Source: Marinobacter sp. HL-58 (GTDB lineage Bacteria > Pseudomonadota > Gammaproteobacteria > Pseudomonadales > Oleiphilaceae). Taken from it: a stretch of 64,000 bases of DNA. Below are positions 50,784-59,620 of the stretch, piece after piece. Both the position numbers and the translations under genes were made by a program. The stretch spans positions 62,001 through 126,000 of the forward strand of contig NZ_LIHP01000003.1 in assembly GCF_001314605.1 (NCBI RefSeq), in the 5' to 3' direction. A model generated the notes under the pieces. The model was given only the letters and a program-made list of their open reading frames with translations. It was not told the origin of the DNA and did no database searches. Positions within the stretch are counted from its first letter, which is position 1. Every line of letters starts with the position of its first letter.

Positions 50784-51838
50784 TGAGTACGCAGGGCCAG
50801 CTGACCATTGCCCTGGCTATTGCCACTCCGGGAACCGGCTGGGGCGGTATGGAAAAACACACGGCCGATCTTGCGGATGCCCTTGCAGCCAAAGGGCATG
50901 AGGTTCACGTGCTGGCCCATGTCGCCCATCAGGACCGGTTCGCGGACCCTGTGAAATTCCACCCACTGCCCTTTCAGCTCGGCCGACGCAACCTGTGGCT
51001 GAGGTACTGTTTTCGACGAACACTCCGCTCCATCCGGCCCGACATTCTCCACGCCCAGGGCAACAAGGCCGCCAGCCTGGTCAGCTCCAGAGCCAACCAC
51101 GCCCGGGCGACCGTGGGTACACTCCACGGTACCAAGAGCTCCCACAAGGCCTTTGATAAACTGAATGGGGTCATTGGCGTCAGCCGTGAGATTACCGATG
51201 CCATCGACCATCCCAATGCCCGGCTGATATTCAATGGCCTCCAGCGTCCCGACCCGGGCGGAGAGAGCCTGGCCAGCCCCGACTTCGCCATTCCGGACCA
51301 ACGCCCACTGCTGGTGGCTGCGGGCAGGCTTGAACCTGTAAAACAGTTCGACCGGCTGATCCGGGCGTGGGCCCGGGCTGATTGTGACGGCAAGCTGGTG
51401 ATTCTCGGCGAGGGCAGCCAGCGGGCTCGACTCGATGCACTGATCCGTGAGCTGGAGCTGACCGACTGCGTTCTGCTGCCCGGCCATGAATCCTGTATCC
51501 AGCTCTGGTTGCAGGCGGCCACAGCCTGCATCATCACCTCCAGCCGGGAAGGATTCCCCTACATCATGGTAGAGGCATTAATGGCAGGCTGTCCGGTTCT
51601 GTCCACACCAGTCAGTGGCGTGAGAGACTTCCTGCCTGACAGCTGTATTGCCGTCTCGGACAGCGTTGACGATATAGCCGGCCTGATCAGAACCAGCCTG
51701 ACCGCCCCGGATTCACTGGCGGGCCTGCAGGAAAACGCCTTTGAACAGGCCCGGGCACAGCTCACCCTTGAGACCATGGTGGCGAAGACCGAAGCTTTCT
51801 ATCGGGACCTGCTTGCCAGTGTGCCGGCAAGGCGTTGA
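50783..51838 (+). CDS. GT4-type glycosyltransferase
   Basis: 351-residue GT-B enzyme. N-terminal glycine loop ATPGTGWGGMEKHTADLADAL, then ILHAQGNKAASLV, LHGTKSSHKAFDKLNGVIGVS, the donor-domain LLVAAGRLEPVKQFDRLIRAWA, and the E-x7-E type GFPYIMVEALMAGCPVLSTPVSG. It overlaps the preceding glycosyltransferase by 1 nt. Its 3' end overlaps the convergent SGNH gene by 77 nt. The sugar transferred is not evident; a core-LPS role is inferred from context. Confidence 0.88.
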   Translation: MSTQGQLTIALAIATPGTGWGGMEKHTADLADALAAKGHEVHVLAHVAHQDRFADPVKFHPLPFQLGRRNLWLRYCFRRTLRSIRPDILHAQGNKAASLVSSRANHARATVGTLHGTKSSHKAFDKLNGVIGVSREITDAIDHPNARLIFNGLQRPDPGGESLASPDFAIPDQRPLLVAAGRLEPVKQFDRLIRAWARADCDGKLVILGEGSQRARLDALIRELELTDCVLLPGHESCIQLWLQAATACIITSSREGFPYIMVEALMAGCPVLSTPVSGVRDFLPDSCIAVSDSVDDIAGLIRTSLTAPDSLAGLQENAFEQARAQLTLETMVAKTEAFYRDLLASVPARR

Positions 51839-52475
51839 TAACAGCCTCCGCCACAATACGATGCCCCTCGAAGGTGAGGTGCGTTCCGTCACCCATCAGG
51901 GTCTTTGCCTTCTCCTGCCATAACCGATCGTAGGCATCGGCAAGCACCACATTCGATTCCTGCCCGGCCATCTGGTGCAGAGCCGCGTTGTATCGCTCTA
52001 TGCGAGGATTTCTCGGCTCATCCAGATTGGGTGGCGTAGCGACGAGTACAAACAGCGTGTCGGGCCCGGAGCGCACCACCTTCCCGACATTACACAGGTA
52101 CTCTTCCAGCGGCACCTGCTCCACCGATCCCAAACGCTCCTGAAGATGGAAGTGGCGCGCCCATTTCTTGAGCTTTTTGACCAGCTTGCGGGCGATTTTC
52201 CGGCTGGGATTGTCCGGGTAATAGAGCACATAGGGAGCGCCGCGGAATGTAAGCCAGGAGTCCACCAAACCATACTGGATAAACGCCAGCTGATAATTCC
52301 GTGGCGGGAAAGCCTCTGCATAATGCAACAGTTCACGGGTTGTGCTCATGGTGTGGCCACAATTGGTTAAGGCCAGGCCCAGCTGTTCCGCAACTATCTC
52401 CGGCCAGACCGGTTCGTGGTAACCTTGCACCCCTTCGGTGTTGCAATCACCGTAGGCAATACACCCGTTTATCAT
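51762..52475 (-). CDS. SGNH/GDSL-fold protein with Cys at the nucleophile position
   Basis: 237-residue protein with the SGNH hydrolase layout. Block I reads IAYGDCNTEGVQG, with cysteine where the GDS serine is expected (codon TGC on the minus strand). The block III-type segment is IQYGLVDSW, and block V is GDGTHLTFEGHRIVAEAV, with the D-x2-H catalytic pair intact. It could be a deacylase or acetylesterase using Cys, or a catalytically altered carbohydrate-binding relative. The start is ATG 52475 or 52487, neither with a good ribosome-binding site. It is the only minus-strand gene in a plus-strand LPS run, with overlapping neighbours. Confidence 0.72.
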   Translation of the reverse strand: MINGCIAYGDCNTEGVQGYHEPVWPEIVAEQLGLALTNCGHTMSTTRELLHYAEAFPPRNYQLAFIQYGLVDSWLTFRGAPYVLYYPDNPSRKIARKLVKKLKKWARHFHLQERLGSVEQVPLEEYLCNVGKVVRSGPDTLFVLVATPPNLDEPRNPRIERYNAALHQMAGQESNVVLADAYDRLWQEKAKTLMGDGTHLTFEGHRIVAEAVINALPAHWQAGPDRKLRSSPPWSQG

Positions 52476-52489
52476 GTGGCGTCTCATCA

Positions 52490-53158
52490 ATGATTGATCT
52501 TTCAGGCTGCGAGCCGTTTGCTTCCGGCTATAACCGGCATTGCTACCGGCACCCGGACGACCCCGCATTGTGTCTTAAAGTTCTGCGCCCTGAAAACATC
52601 GAAGCCCGCTATCAACGGCAGACCTGGCCCAAGAAAGCCCTCGGCAGGGCCAGAATCGATGACAACCGGCAGGAGCTCAGAGCCCACCGGCAGACAGCCA
52701 TCAGCAAACTGCTCATGAACAATCAGAGCTCCCTGGTCTGGGCACACCTGCCCCGTTTCCATGGCACCGCAGACACCTCCCGTGGCCCCGCAAATATCAG
52801 TGAACTGATCACCGACAGCAATGGCTCACCGGCCGCAACCTTTGAGCATTATCTTCGCCACCGCGGGTTCGATCAGCCAATTCAGGAGGCTGTTCAACGA
52901 TTCTGTACCTGGCTCCTTCAAACCGGAATACTGACCCGAAACCTTTTACCCCACAACCTGGTCATTGCAGACCGAAACGGGCAACCGGAGCTGTTCCTTG
53001 TGGACGGGCTCGGCGCCCCCGCCATACCGGACAAACTGGCCGCCATACCGGCCTGGCGCCGGCGTTACATCAACCGCCGGATCAGGCGATTTTACCTGCG
53101 CATCGACTGGGAAACCGGCAACCGCACCGATACCTGGGAGGCCTCACAGAAGTTATGA
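52490..53158 (+). CDS. YrbL-family (PhoP-network) kinase-like protein
   Basis: 222-residue protein with a kinase-like fold of the YrbL type: MIDLSGCEPFASGYNRHCYRHPDDPALCLKVLRPEN, with the glycine loop and ATP-site lysine in LKVL, and a catalytic-loop-like ILTRNLLPHNLVIADRNG near 155. A metal-loop-like LFLVDGLG follows. Such small kinases occur in LPS core loci. The substrate may be a core sugar, which is inference. The ATG at 52490 lies only 2-14 nt from the divergent SGNH start and lacks a clear Shine-Dalgarno, so its promoter would have to be inside that gene. Confidence 0.75.
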   Translation: MIDLSGCEPFASGYNRHCYRHPDDPALCLKVLRPENIEARYQRQTWPKKALGRARIDDNRQELRAHRQTAISKLLMNNQSSLVWAHLPRFHGTADTSRGPANISELITDSNGSPAATFEHYLRHRGFDQPIQEAVQRFCTWLLQTGILTRNLLPHNLVIADRNGQPELFLVDGLGAPAIPDKLAAIPAWRRRYINRRIRRFYLRIDWETGNRTDTWEASQKL

Positions 53159-53249
53159 GCAAACTGACTGGCATTCACCAACCTTGCCGCCTACGTCGGA
53201 TGGTGATAGCTTCCCCACTTCCTGTTTGCTGTTGATTGTCCTGCTGATT

Positions 53250-54158
53250 ATGGCCCTTTCCAAAGCAACCTTTCTGATCACTGCCCTCCGGCTTGCCGGC
53301 AAGCTGCCTTTGCGCGGTGCACAGCTGATTGGCCGCTTTCTGGGCATGGTCGGCTGGCTGTTCAAAACAGAATCGCGGAAAACCACCAGCACTAACCTGG
53401 AGATCTGTTTCCCGGAGTACACGGAAGAGCAGCGCCAACGCATGGCCCGCTCCAGCCTGCGCCACACCGGGCAGACCATGATGGAAATCCCGCTGATGTG
53501 GGAATGGCCGGTGGAAAAATGCCTGGGGCTAATACGTGAAATTGATGGCGAAGAGCTCCTGGCAGAGGCCAAGCAGGGTGGCCGCGGCCTGTTGCTGCTG
53601 GCCCCGCACCTGGGCAACTGGGAACTGACTGGTCTGTATTTTTCGTCTCGCTATCGCATGGCCGCCCTCTACAGCCCACCGCACATCAAGGAGTTTGAAG
53701 ACTACATGATCCGGGTTCGCGGCCGAATGGGATCGGAGCTGGTCCGTGGCGACCGCCGTGGCCTGGCCAGGCTGATCAGCCTGCTGCGGGAAGGCGAAGT
53801 AGCGGGCATACTCCCCGACCAGAGTCCCCGTGGAAAAGGCAACGCCTACGCGCCGTTTTTCGGCATGGAAGTGCGCACCATGACCCTGGTCTCCAAACTA
53901 CTTCAAAAGTCCGGAGCCAAACCCGTGGTGACCTACGCCCAGCGCCTGAAAGATGGCCAGGGCTTCCGGCTGGTGATTCGGGAATGCGAACCCGGCATTG
54001 CAGACCCGGACCCGGTGGTCGCTACAACAGCACTGAACAAATCCATCGAGAACGTAGTGCGCGAAGTGCCCGAACAGTACCAGTGGGAATACAAGCGATT
54101 CCGCCACCGCCCGACTGGCCTGCCCCACCCCTACAAACCCGGGCGGGTGTGTAAGTAA
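53250..54158 (+). CDS. LpxL/LpxM-like acyltransferase, second copy
   Basis: 302-residue lysophospholipid/lipid A acyltransferase-family protein. N-terminal amphipathic anchor (ALSKATFLITALRLAGKLPLRGAQLIGRFLGM), catalytic H-x4-E motif in LLAPHLGNWELTG (about 112), and GILPDQSPRGKGNAYAPFFGMEVRTMT near 190, with the FRHRP ending. The HLGNWE variant differs from the HYSTLD motif of the copy at 47779, so the two probably add different acyl chains. ATG at 53250. Confidence 0.88.
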   Translation: MALSKATFLITALRLAGKLPLRGAQLIGRFLGMVGWLFKTESRKTTSTNLEICFPEYTEEQRQRMARSSLRHTGQTMMEIPLMWEWPVEKCLGLIREIDGEELLAEAKQGGRGLLLLAPHLGNWELTGLYFSSRYRMAALYSPPHIKEFEDYMIRVRGRMGSELVRGDRRGLARLISLLREGEVAGILPDQSPRGKGNAYAPFFGMEVRTMTLVSKLLQKSGAKPVVTYAQRLKDGQGFRLVIRECEPGIADPDPVVATTALNKSIENVVREVPEQYQWEYKRFRHRPTGLPHPYKPGRVCK

Positions 54159-54222
54159 ACCGTCACTGAACCGTCATCTCCAGCTGGTAGCCTGCTCGCA
54201 AACCTGAATACATAGGTCTGCC

Positions 54223-55326
54223 ATGCGAGTACTGTTTTCGAAACCCCACCTGGATGCCGCGGAGCTGGACCTGGTGCTTCGTCTGCACAGCATGGGTGTG
54301 TTCATCCGTGTGCTGGCATCTCCACGAACGCTTGGCCGCCAGGAGCTTGCGGCCAGGGGGCTGTTCATCGAGGCCGCCGCAATCAAGGGCAAGATACAGC
54401 CACGGCTGATCAGCCAGATGCGCCGCCTGATACGGGAACTGGACCTGTCCATTATCCACGCCACGGACTCTGCTTCCCTTTCCAACGCCCTGTTCGCCTC
54501 GTTGTTTACCTCTGTGGACGTGGTTGGTTATCGCGGCACACTCTCCCGCATTCGGCGCTTTGATCCAACCTACTGGCTGGGCATCCTCAACCCGCGGGTG
54601 CGGAAAATTTTCTGTGTCAGTGAGTCAGTACGCGACCACCTTGCGCCATTCATCAACCCCAGCCGGTTGGTGGTGAATCCCAAGGGCTTCAGTTGTGAGT
54701 GGCTAAGCGCCAATACATCCGCCTTGGAGCTGCCCTCCCGCACCCGGTTGTCGGCTGTGTTTATCGGTAATGCGAGGGGCCGCCCCTACAAGGGGCTGGA
54801 TTCACTGATCCAGGCCTTTCATATTGCCAACCACCCCGAGTGCTCGCTGGTGATTGCAGGTGACTATGATGACCATATACCGGCGCTGGTCGCCGATGGC
54901 CCGGCTTCGGAAAGAATTCATCTGCTGGGACAACAAGGGGGAGCCGCCAGCATGCTCCCCTCGGCAGATATCTACATCCAGCCTTCATTACGGGAAGGCC
55001 TCCCCCGCTCGGTAAAGGAGGCCATGGGCGCAGGTCTGCCGATTATTGCCACTGACATTCCCGGCAATACCGACCTTGTTGAGCATGGGCGTTCCGGACT
55101 GCTGGTGCCACCCTCTTCGCCCGAACATATGGCAGCGGCGCTTTTAAAGATGTGCGACTCGGCAAAACTCCGATCACAACTTGGAGAGGCGGCACGGGAA
55201 CGCTTGAAAACCCGTTTCTCGCCAGCCCGGTATGCCCTGAAGACATTCCAGGTCTACGAAGAAATACAGAACTCAAGACAACGCCCTCCCCGAACCGTAA
55301 AACCGGCCCCCGGAAGCGCCCGCTGA
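54223..55326 (+). CDS. GT4-type glycosyltransferase
   Basis: 367-residue GT-B enzyme starting MRVLFSKPHLDAAELDLVLRL. It has ILHATDSASLSNALFASL-like acceptor domain segments, FCVSESVRDHL, donor-domain AVFIGNARGRPYKGLDSLIQAF near 185, and SLREGLPRSVKEAMGAGLPIIATDIPGNTDLV near 260. The last roughly 20 residues are basic and low complexity (RQRPPRTVKPAPG). It is in the LPS/core glycosyltransferase run; donor unknown. Confidence 0.87.
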   Translation: MRVLFSKPHLDAAELDLVLRLHSMGVFIRVLASPRTLGRQELAARGLFIEAAAIKGKIQPRLISQMRRLIRELDLSIIHATDSASLSNALFASLFTSVDVVGYRGTLSRIRRFDPTYWLGILNPRVRKIFCVSESVRDHLAPFINPSRLVVNPKGFSCEWLSANTSALELPSRTRLSAVFIGNARGRPYKGLDSLIQAFHIANHPECSLVIAGDYDDHIPALVADGPASERIHLLGQQGGAASMLPSADIYIQPSLREGLPRSVKEAMGAGLPIIATDIPGNTDLVEHGRSGLLVPPSSPEHMAAALLKMCDSAKLRSQLGEAARERLKTRFSPARYALKTFQVYEEIQNSRQRPPRTVKPAPGSAR

Positions 55327-55456
55327 AGCCTTTCCGCCCTCAGGGTATCTACGGGCATCCCGGCCGGTGCCCGCCGGAGGCTAAAACTGTATAATCCCCT
55401 GACCAAACCAGTCTTGATGACTGTCTGTTTTTCCTGAAAATAACCGGGCCGGATTC

Positions 55457-56287
55457 ATGTCCCCAGAGCGTATTGGTGTTGTTATCACCACCTACAATTC
55501 CCCGTTATGGCTGAGCAAGGTGCTGACGGGCTATGAGAACCAGACCGACAAGGACTTCCGGACCATCGTCGCCGACGACGGCTCCACCGATGAAACCCGC
55601 GCCCTGATCGACCGGTTCCGGGAACGCGGCATTCTGAACATTGACCATGTCTGGCATGAAGATGACGGCTTTCGCAAGTGCCAGATCCTCAACAAGGCCA
55701 TTGCCGAAACCGACTGCGACTACCTGATTTTCACCGACGGTGACTGTATCCCCGAGCCGGAATTCATTGCCACCCACAGGCGGCTCGCGGAACCAGGCCA
55801 CTTCCTCTCCGGGGGCTACATCAAGCTCACCATGCCGGTTTCCGAGGCCATCTCTGACGCGGATATCCAAAGTGGCGTGATTTTCGATCCGCAATGGCTG
55901 GTCAGCAAGGGCCAGCCGAAAAACCACAAACTCTGGAAGCTGTCCCGCTCGGCGCTGAAAAAGAAACTGCTCAACGCCATAACCCCCGCCGCCGCCAGCT
56001 GGAACGGCATGAACAGCTCCACGTGGACGAAAGACCTGATCGCGGTTAACGGCTTCAACGAGGACATGCAATACGGTGGCCTGGACAGGGAGCTGGGTGA
56101 ACGCCTTTGGAACTACGGGCACAAATCGAAGCAGATCCGCTACAGCACTGTCTGCCTGCACCTGGATCACGCCCGCGGCTATTCCAAACCGGAAATCTGG
56201 GCCAGGAACAAGGCGATCCGCAAGGCCGTGAAGGACAACAATACCTTCTGGGCGGAGAACGGAATCAAGAAGAGCCGCGCCGCATGA
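55457..56287 (+). CDS. GT2 (GT-A) glycosyltransferase
   Basis: 276-residue GT-A enzyme: VVITTYNSPLWLSKVLTGY (8-26), VADDGSTDETRALIDRF (39-55), and the DxD metal motif in FTDGDCIPEPEF (about 92-103). A galactosyltransferase-like C-terminal region (NEDMQYGGLDRELGERLWNYG) holds the catalytic acidic residues. It overlaps the next gene by 4 nt (ATGA). Confidence 0.92.
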   Translation: MSPERIGVVITTYNSPLWLSKVLTGYENQTDKDFRTIVADDGSTDETRALIDRFRERGILNIDHVWHEDDGFRKCQILNKAIAETDCDYLIFTDGDCIPEPEFIATHRRLAEPGHFLSGGYIKLTMPVSEAISDADIQSGVIFDPQWLVSKGQPKNHKLWKLSRSALKKKLLNAITPAAASWNGMNSSTWTKDLIAVNGFNEDMQYGGLDRELGERLWNYGHKSKQIRYSTVCLHLDHARGYSKPEIWARNKAIRKAVKDNNTFWAENGIKKSRAA

Positions 56288-57432
56288 GAACCCTGGTCGT
56301 CATTCACAGCCTGAAAATGGGGGGCATGGAGCGCGTTGCCGTTAACCTGGCCGATGCCTTTGCCGACGAGGGCCACGAAAGCCACCTGCTGTCCTGCCGC
56401 AACCGCCCCAACGATCTCAGCCCGGCCAATCGGGCGGTGCACCTGCACCATTTCGACCAGTTCCAGGCGCTGATCAAATCGGTGATTGGCATTCCGGTTT
56501 TCCTGCTTTCCCGCCTGCTGCTCGGCGTGCTGATGCCGAAATCCCACTTCATCTGGGTGGGCTGGCTCAGCGGCTGGCTGCTCAAAAAGCATATTGCCAA
56601 GCTGGAAAGACAGTTCGGGCGCTTTGACCGCATCGTTTTCAGGGGTCTGGGCACCTTCAAATATTTCTGGTCGTTCCGTGACGATCGCAATGTGTATGTG
56701 CTGGAAAACGTCATCCATTACGACCGCCCCCTGTGGCAGAAAAAGCTGGAATGGAAACTGGTTTTTCATGGCCGTCACCTGGCCTGTGTGTCTTCCGGGG
56801 TTCTGGATTCAGCGCGGGAAGCATTCGAGAAAGGCGGCATCGAGCCTGCCAGCCTGCGGGTGATCACCAACCCCTGCCCGGTGGAACAGATCAACGCCCT
56901 TGCGCAGGAATCTGACCCGGATATCCCAAACGAACCCTACATCCTCAATGTTGCTCGTCTCGTGCCCCAGAAAGGGCATGAGTTATTGCTGGAAGCCTAT
57001 GCCAGGGCCGGAATCGGTCATAAGCTGGTCATCGTTGGTGAGGGTGAGCTGAGAAAGACTTTGGAAGAGAAAGCCAGAAGCCTGGGTATCGCTGACCGCG
57101 TATATTTTGCCGGTAAACGCAAGAACCCCTATCCCTGGATGAAGCACGCAGACCTGTTTGTGCTGGCCTCGGAATACGAGGGCCTGGGGATTGTTCTGAC
57201 CGAGGCACTCGCCTGCGGCACACCTATTCTGTCTGTGGACAGCCGGGGGGGCGTGCGGGATGTGTTCCGGGGAGAGCTGGAAGCCTTTCTGACGCCACGC
57301 ACTGTGGATGGGCTGGCCGAGGGGCTGTCATCGGTGGTGGCTGAGTTGCCGGTGAAAGTTAAAGCTGAGTGGCTGGCGCCTTTCAGGTCCAGAACAGTAG
57401 TAGAGGCGTTTCTGAGAGGGCCCCTTGCTTAA
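56284..57432 (+). CDS. GT4-type glycosyltransferase
   Basis: 382-residue GT-B enzyme starting MRTLVVIHSLKMGGMERVAVNLADAFADEGHE. It has a central hydrophobic helix (IGIPVFLLSRLLLGVLM) that may contact the membrane. The donor domain has ILNVARLVPQKGHELLLEAYA near 220 and ASEYEGLGIVLTEALACGTPILSVDSRGGVRDV near 300. It is translationally coupled to the GT2 gene through ATGA. The longer frame from 56107 is a shadow of that gene. Confidence 0.9.
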   Translation: MRTLVVIHSLKMGGMERVAVNLADAFADEGHESHLLSCRNRPNDLSPANRAVHLHHFDQFQALIKSVIGIPVFLLSRLLLGVLMPKSHFIWVGWLSGWLLKKHIAKLERQFGRFDRIVFRGLGTFKYFWSFRDDRNVYVLENVIHYDRPLWQKKLEWKLVFHGRHLACVSSGVLDSAREAFEKGGIEPASLRVITNPCPVEQINALAQESDPDIPNEPYILNVARLVPQKGHELLLEAYARAGIGHKLVIVGEGELRKTLEEKARSLGIADRVYFAGKRKNPYPWMKHADLFVLASEYEGLGIVLTEALACGTPILSVDSRGGVRDVFRGELEAFLTPRTVDGLAEGLSSVVAELPVKVKAEWLAPFRSRTVVEAFLRGPLA

Positions 57433-57475
57433 GCGTGAGCACGCCGGAAATCAGTGCCAACAGGGAATAAAAGCA

Positions 57476-58135
57476 ATGGGCATCACCGAAAAAAAGCGAT
57501 TTCAGCAAATTCGTCGTAACTGGAACAGCAGGCTCAGAGCACTCCGGATCGATGGGAAAAATCGAAAACAATACGGTGACATGGCACCAAAATTTGCTGA
57601 ACTTCTTTGGGTCCCCACTGACTCCATAGACTACAGCGTGAAAGTCGGAAGCTCCAAAGACAGCGCCCGGGTCGTTCAAGACTGGCCAGACCAACTCGTT
57701 GTCCCGGTGAGAGAATTACCGTCGATCAAGGCCTGCCTCGCGCATTGGCAAGACGGCGTGGCCTGGGAAGAAACTGGTATTTTTCAGCAAATGCTCAAGA
57801 AAATTGACGAAAAGGGTAAAGTAGATCGGCTGAGAAACCTCGATGACATAAAATCACGTTACCAGAGTGTTGACGAACTTTACCGCCAAGTTGCTTTATC
57901 CAGAAGACTTAGCCCGAGATCCGAACTCATACCCGGCAACTTCAGAGAGGAAGGGGGCATCCTCATACATATTGGCCCGAGCGGCACCCCATTCTTCGGT
58001 AAAAAAGGCCATCACCGGCTGGCGATTGCACTCGCTCTAAAGCTTGAATATGTGCCTGTACAACTCGGGGTGGTTCATATTTCAGCAATCAAAAGCCTAG
58101 AAGCGTTTCGCTTAGAGAACCCGCAATTTCTCTGA
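57476..58135 (+). CDS. ParB-like-domain protein of unknown function in the LPS cluster
   Basis: 219-residue protein. The N-terminal half is basic and helical (MGITEKKRFQQIRRNWNSRLRALRIDG). The C-terminal part, from about 157, reads GGILIHIGPSGTPFFGKKGHHRLAIALALKLEYVPVQLGVVH and matches the ParB/sulfiredoxin-type core in which a GHHR or GNHR motif binds nucleotide phosphate. Some members of this fold are small-molecule kinases or nucleases. A glycan-related role is only contextual. The ATG at 57476 has AGGGAA 8 nt upstream. It is the last plus-strand gene before the converging operon. Confidence 0.65.
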   Translation: MGITEKKRFQQIRRNWNSRLRALRIDGKNRKQYGDMAPKFAELLWVPTDSIDYSVKVGSSKDSARVVQDWPDQLVVPVRELPSIKACLAHWQDGVAWEETGIFQQMLKKIDEKGKVDRLRNLDDIKSRYQSVDELYRQVALSRRLSPRSELIPGNFREEGGILIHIGPSGTPFFGKKGHHRLAIALALKLEYVPVQLGVVHISAIKSLEAFRLENPQFL

Positions 58136-58220
58136 CAATGGCCGCCACATTGTCTTCGCGAGCGTAGTCAGTCTCTTTTTTACTGCCGGCTTATAGGGCT
58201 CCAGTAACCCCGGCAGCGAC

Positions 58221-58877
58221 TCACACCGCACTACACCCGTCGACAAGATCCCGAATAGCGCCGGCGTGTCTGGTGGCACCATCGAAACTGAAAGTGGACT
58301 CGCTCCAGTCCGACAAATAAATAAAATCCAGCCCTGCCCTGTTAGCGGCCTCATAATCGTACCGGCTATCACCAAGAAAAACAGCCGGTTGCGCCAAACG
58401 ACCGGACTGTAACTCTCGCTTAAGTATCTGATCCTTGTTGGCAGGGCTACCAAAGATGCCTCCGTCAAATAAGGACGACAAGTCTCTTGCTTCGAATACC
58501 TTTCTCAACTCAGCCTGGTCGCCTCCAGAAACAACAAGCCACCTGCTGTCCTCAGTTCGCCTCTTGAGTTCGAAGAGACCCTCTGCAATGTCGCAATCCA
58601 ACAAACCCTGAATGACGTTTTCTGCATAAGCTCTGAGCAACCGCTCCAGCTCATCAGAATCAATCTCGTTACGACCGATAATATGTCGCAGAAAGTATTC
58701 AAATTTCGCATACCGCGAAATTCCGCCGTGCTGAACGTGATATTTCACCAACGCGGAAGCCGCTAGATCCCCGTAGCCTTTTGCAGCTGAAAAAAAAGCG
58801 TCGGTTTTGACCCTGTTGGAATCGAGAATAACGCCGTCACAATCGAAAACCCAGGTTCTATATTTGCTGATCAGCAT
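58221..58877 (-). CDS. HAD-superfamily phosphatase
   Basis: 218-residue HAD hydrolase with D12 and D14 in WVFDCDGVILDSN, an alpha-helical cap (about 20-90), SGGDQAELRKVF near 118, and the metal-binding FLGDSRYDYEAANRAGL near 168. It overlaps the KdsB-like gene by 7 nt and is the last gene of a five- or six-gene operon for surface sugars. A role in removing phosphate from a sugar-acid intermediate, parallel to KdsC or NANP phosphatase steps, fits the neighbours but is inference. Confidence 0.8.
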   Translation of the reverse strand: MLISKYRTWVFDCDGVILDSNRVKTDAFFSAAKGYGDLAASALVKYHVQHGGISRYAKFEYFLRHIIGRNEIDSDELERLLRAYAENVIQGLLDCDIAEGLFELKRRTEDSRWLVVSGGDQAELRKVFEARDLSSLFDGGIFGSPANKDQILKRELQSGRLAQPAVFLGDSRYDYEAANRAGLDFIYLSDWSESTFSFDGATRHAGAIRDLVDGCSAV

Positions 58878-59614
58878 CCACGGCCACTCTCTTTTAATGC
58901 TTTTTCCACTGGTGCTACATCCGCTGGAACATCAACAGCCAGGCTTCCCGGAGACGTCTCTACCATTAACACAGGCCGGTCCAGCTCAAGAAACCGCAAA
59001 ATTTCTATGTCTTCACTCCACTCAAGCTCACTCTTTCGGCCAAATTTTCGGAATGCTGCCAGCTCGGATCGGCTAAACGCATAAATGCATACCTGCTTTT
59101 TATACCTGCCAGGGGCTCTCTTCGGTTCTTTATACCCAGGCAAAGGATTACGAGACATATAAACAAGCTCGTTCTGCTCGTTCGTAATCACTTTCGGTAT
59201 GTTGACGCTTGAAGGATCTTCAGCAGCAGAGATCCAGCAGAACCCGTTAATCACCATATCGGGATTCGATAATTTCATATCGCGGATTTTCAGGATATCA
59301 GCCGGGTTTACCAATGGTTCATCACCCTGGACATTTATATAGACATCTGCATCGATATATTTGCTGGCTTCTGCCAGACGGTCAGTGCCCGTTAAGGCAT
59401 CGGAGCTTGTCTTCACCGCTTGATAGCCCGCCTCTCTGACGACCCATGCGATTCGGTCATCATCGGTCGCTACATAGACGTTTTCAGCCCCAAGCGCCTT
59501 TGCCGATATATCAGCTACCCACAAGATCATGGGCTTACCCAACAACTTAACGAGCGGTTTACCGGGATATCGGGAGGACTGGTAACGCGCGGGAATCAAC
59601 ACAACCGTTTTCAT
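58871..59614 (-). CDS. KdsB-like CMP-sugar (3-deoxy-ulosonate) cytidylyltransferase
   Basis: 247-residue member of the CMP-Kdo synthetase family. It has VVLIPARYQSSRYPGKPLVKLLGKPM (4-29), VYVATDDDRI near 46, TGTDRLAEA near 74, and YINVQGDEPLV near 91, with a C-terminal IEILRFLELDRPVLMVET. It couples CMP to a 3-deoxy-2-ulosonic acid. Its place in an O-glycan operon, apart from the housekeeping LPS genes, suggests a second, specialised KdsB and not necessarily the main one. It overlaps the HAD gene and lies 6 nt after the aldolase gene. Confidence 0.85.
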   Translation of the reverse strand: MKTVVLIPARYQSSRYPGKPLVKLLGKPMILWVADISAKALGAENVYVATDDDRIAWVVREAGYQAVKTSSDALTGTDRLAEASKYIDADVYINVQGDEPLVNPADILKIRDMKLSNPDMVINGFCWISAAEDPSSVNIPKVITNEQNELVYMSRNPLPGYKEPKRAPGRYKKQVCIYAFSRSELAAFRKFGRKSELEWSEDIEILRFLELDRPVLMVETSPGSLAVDVPADVAPVEKALKESGRGC

Positions 59615-59620
59615 CAGGCT

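Noticed and set aside
58134..58154. GACAATG/CATTGTC stem at the end of the ParB-like gene as a terminator
   Set aside because: Only 7 bp, overlaps the stop codon and lacks a T-run.
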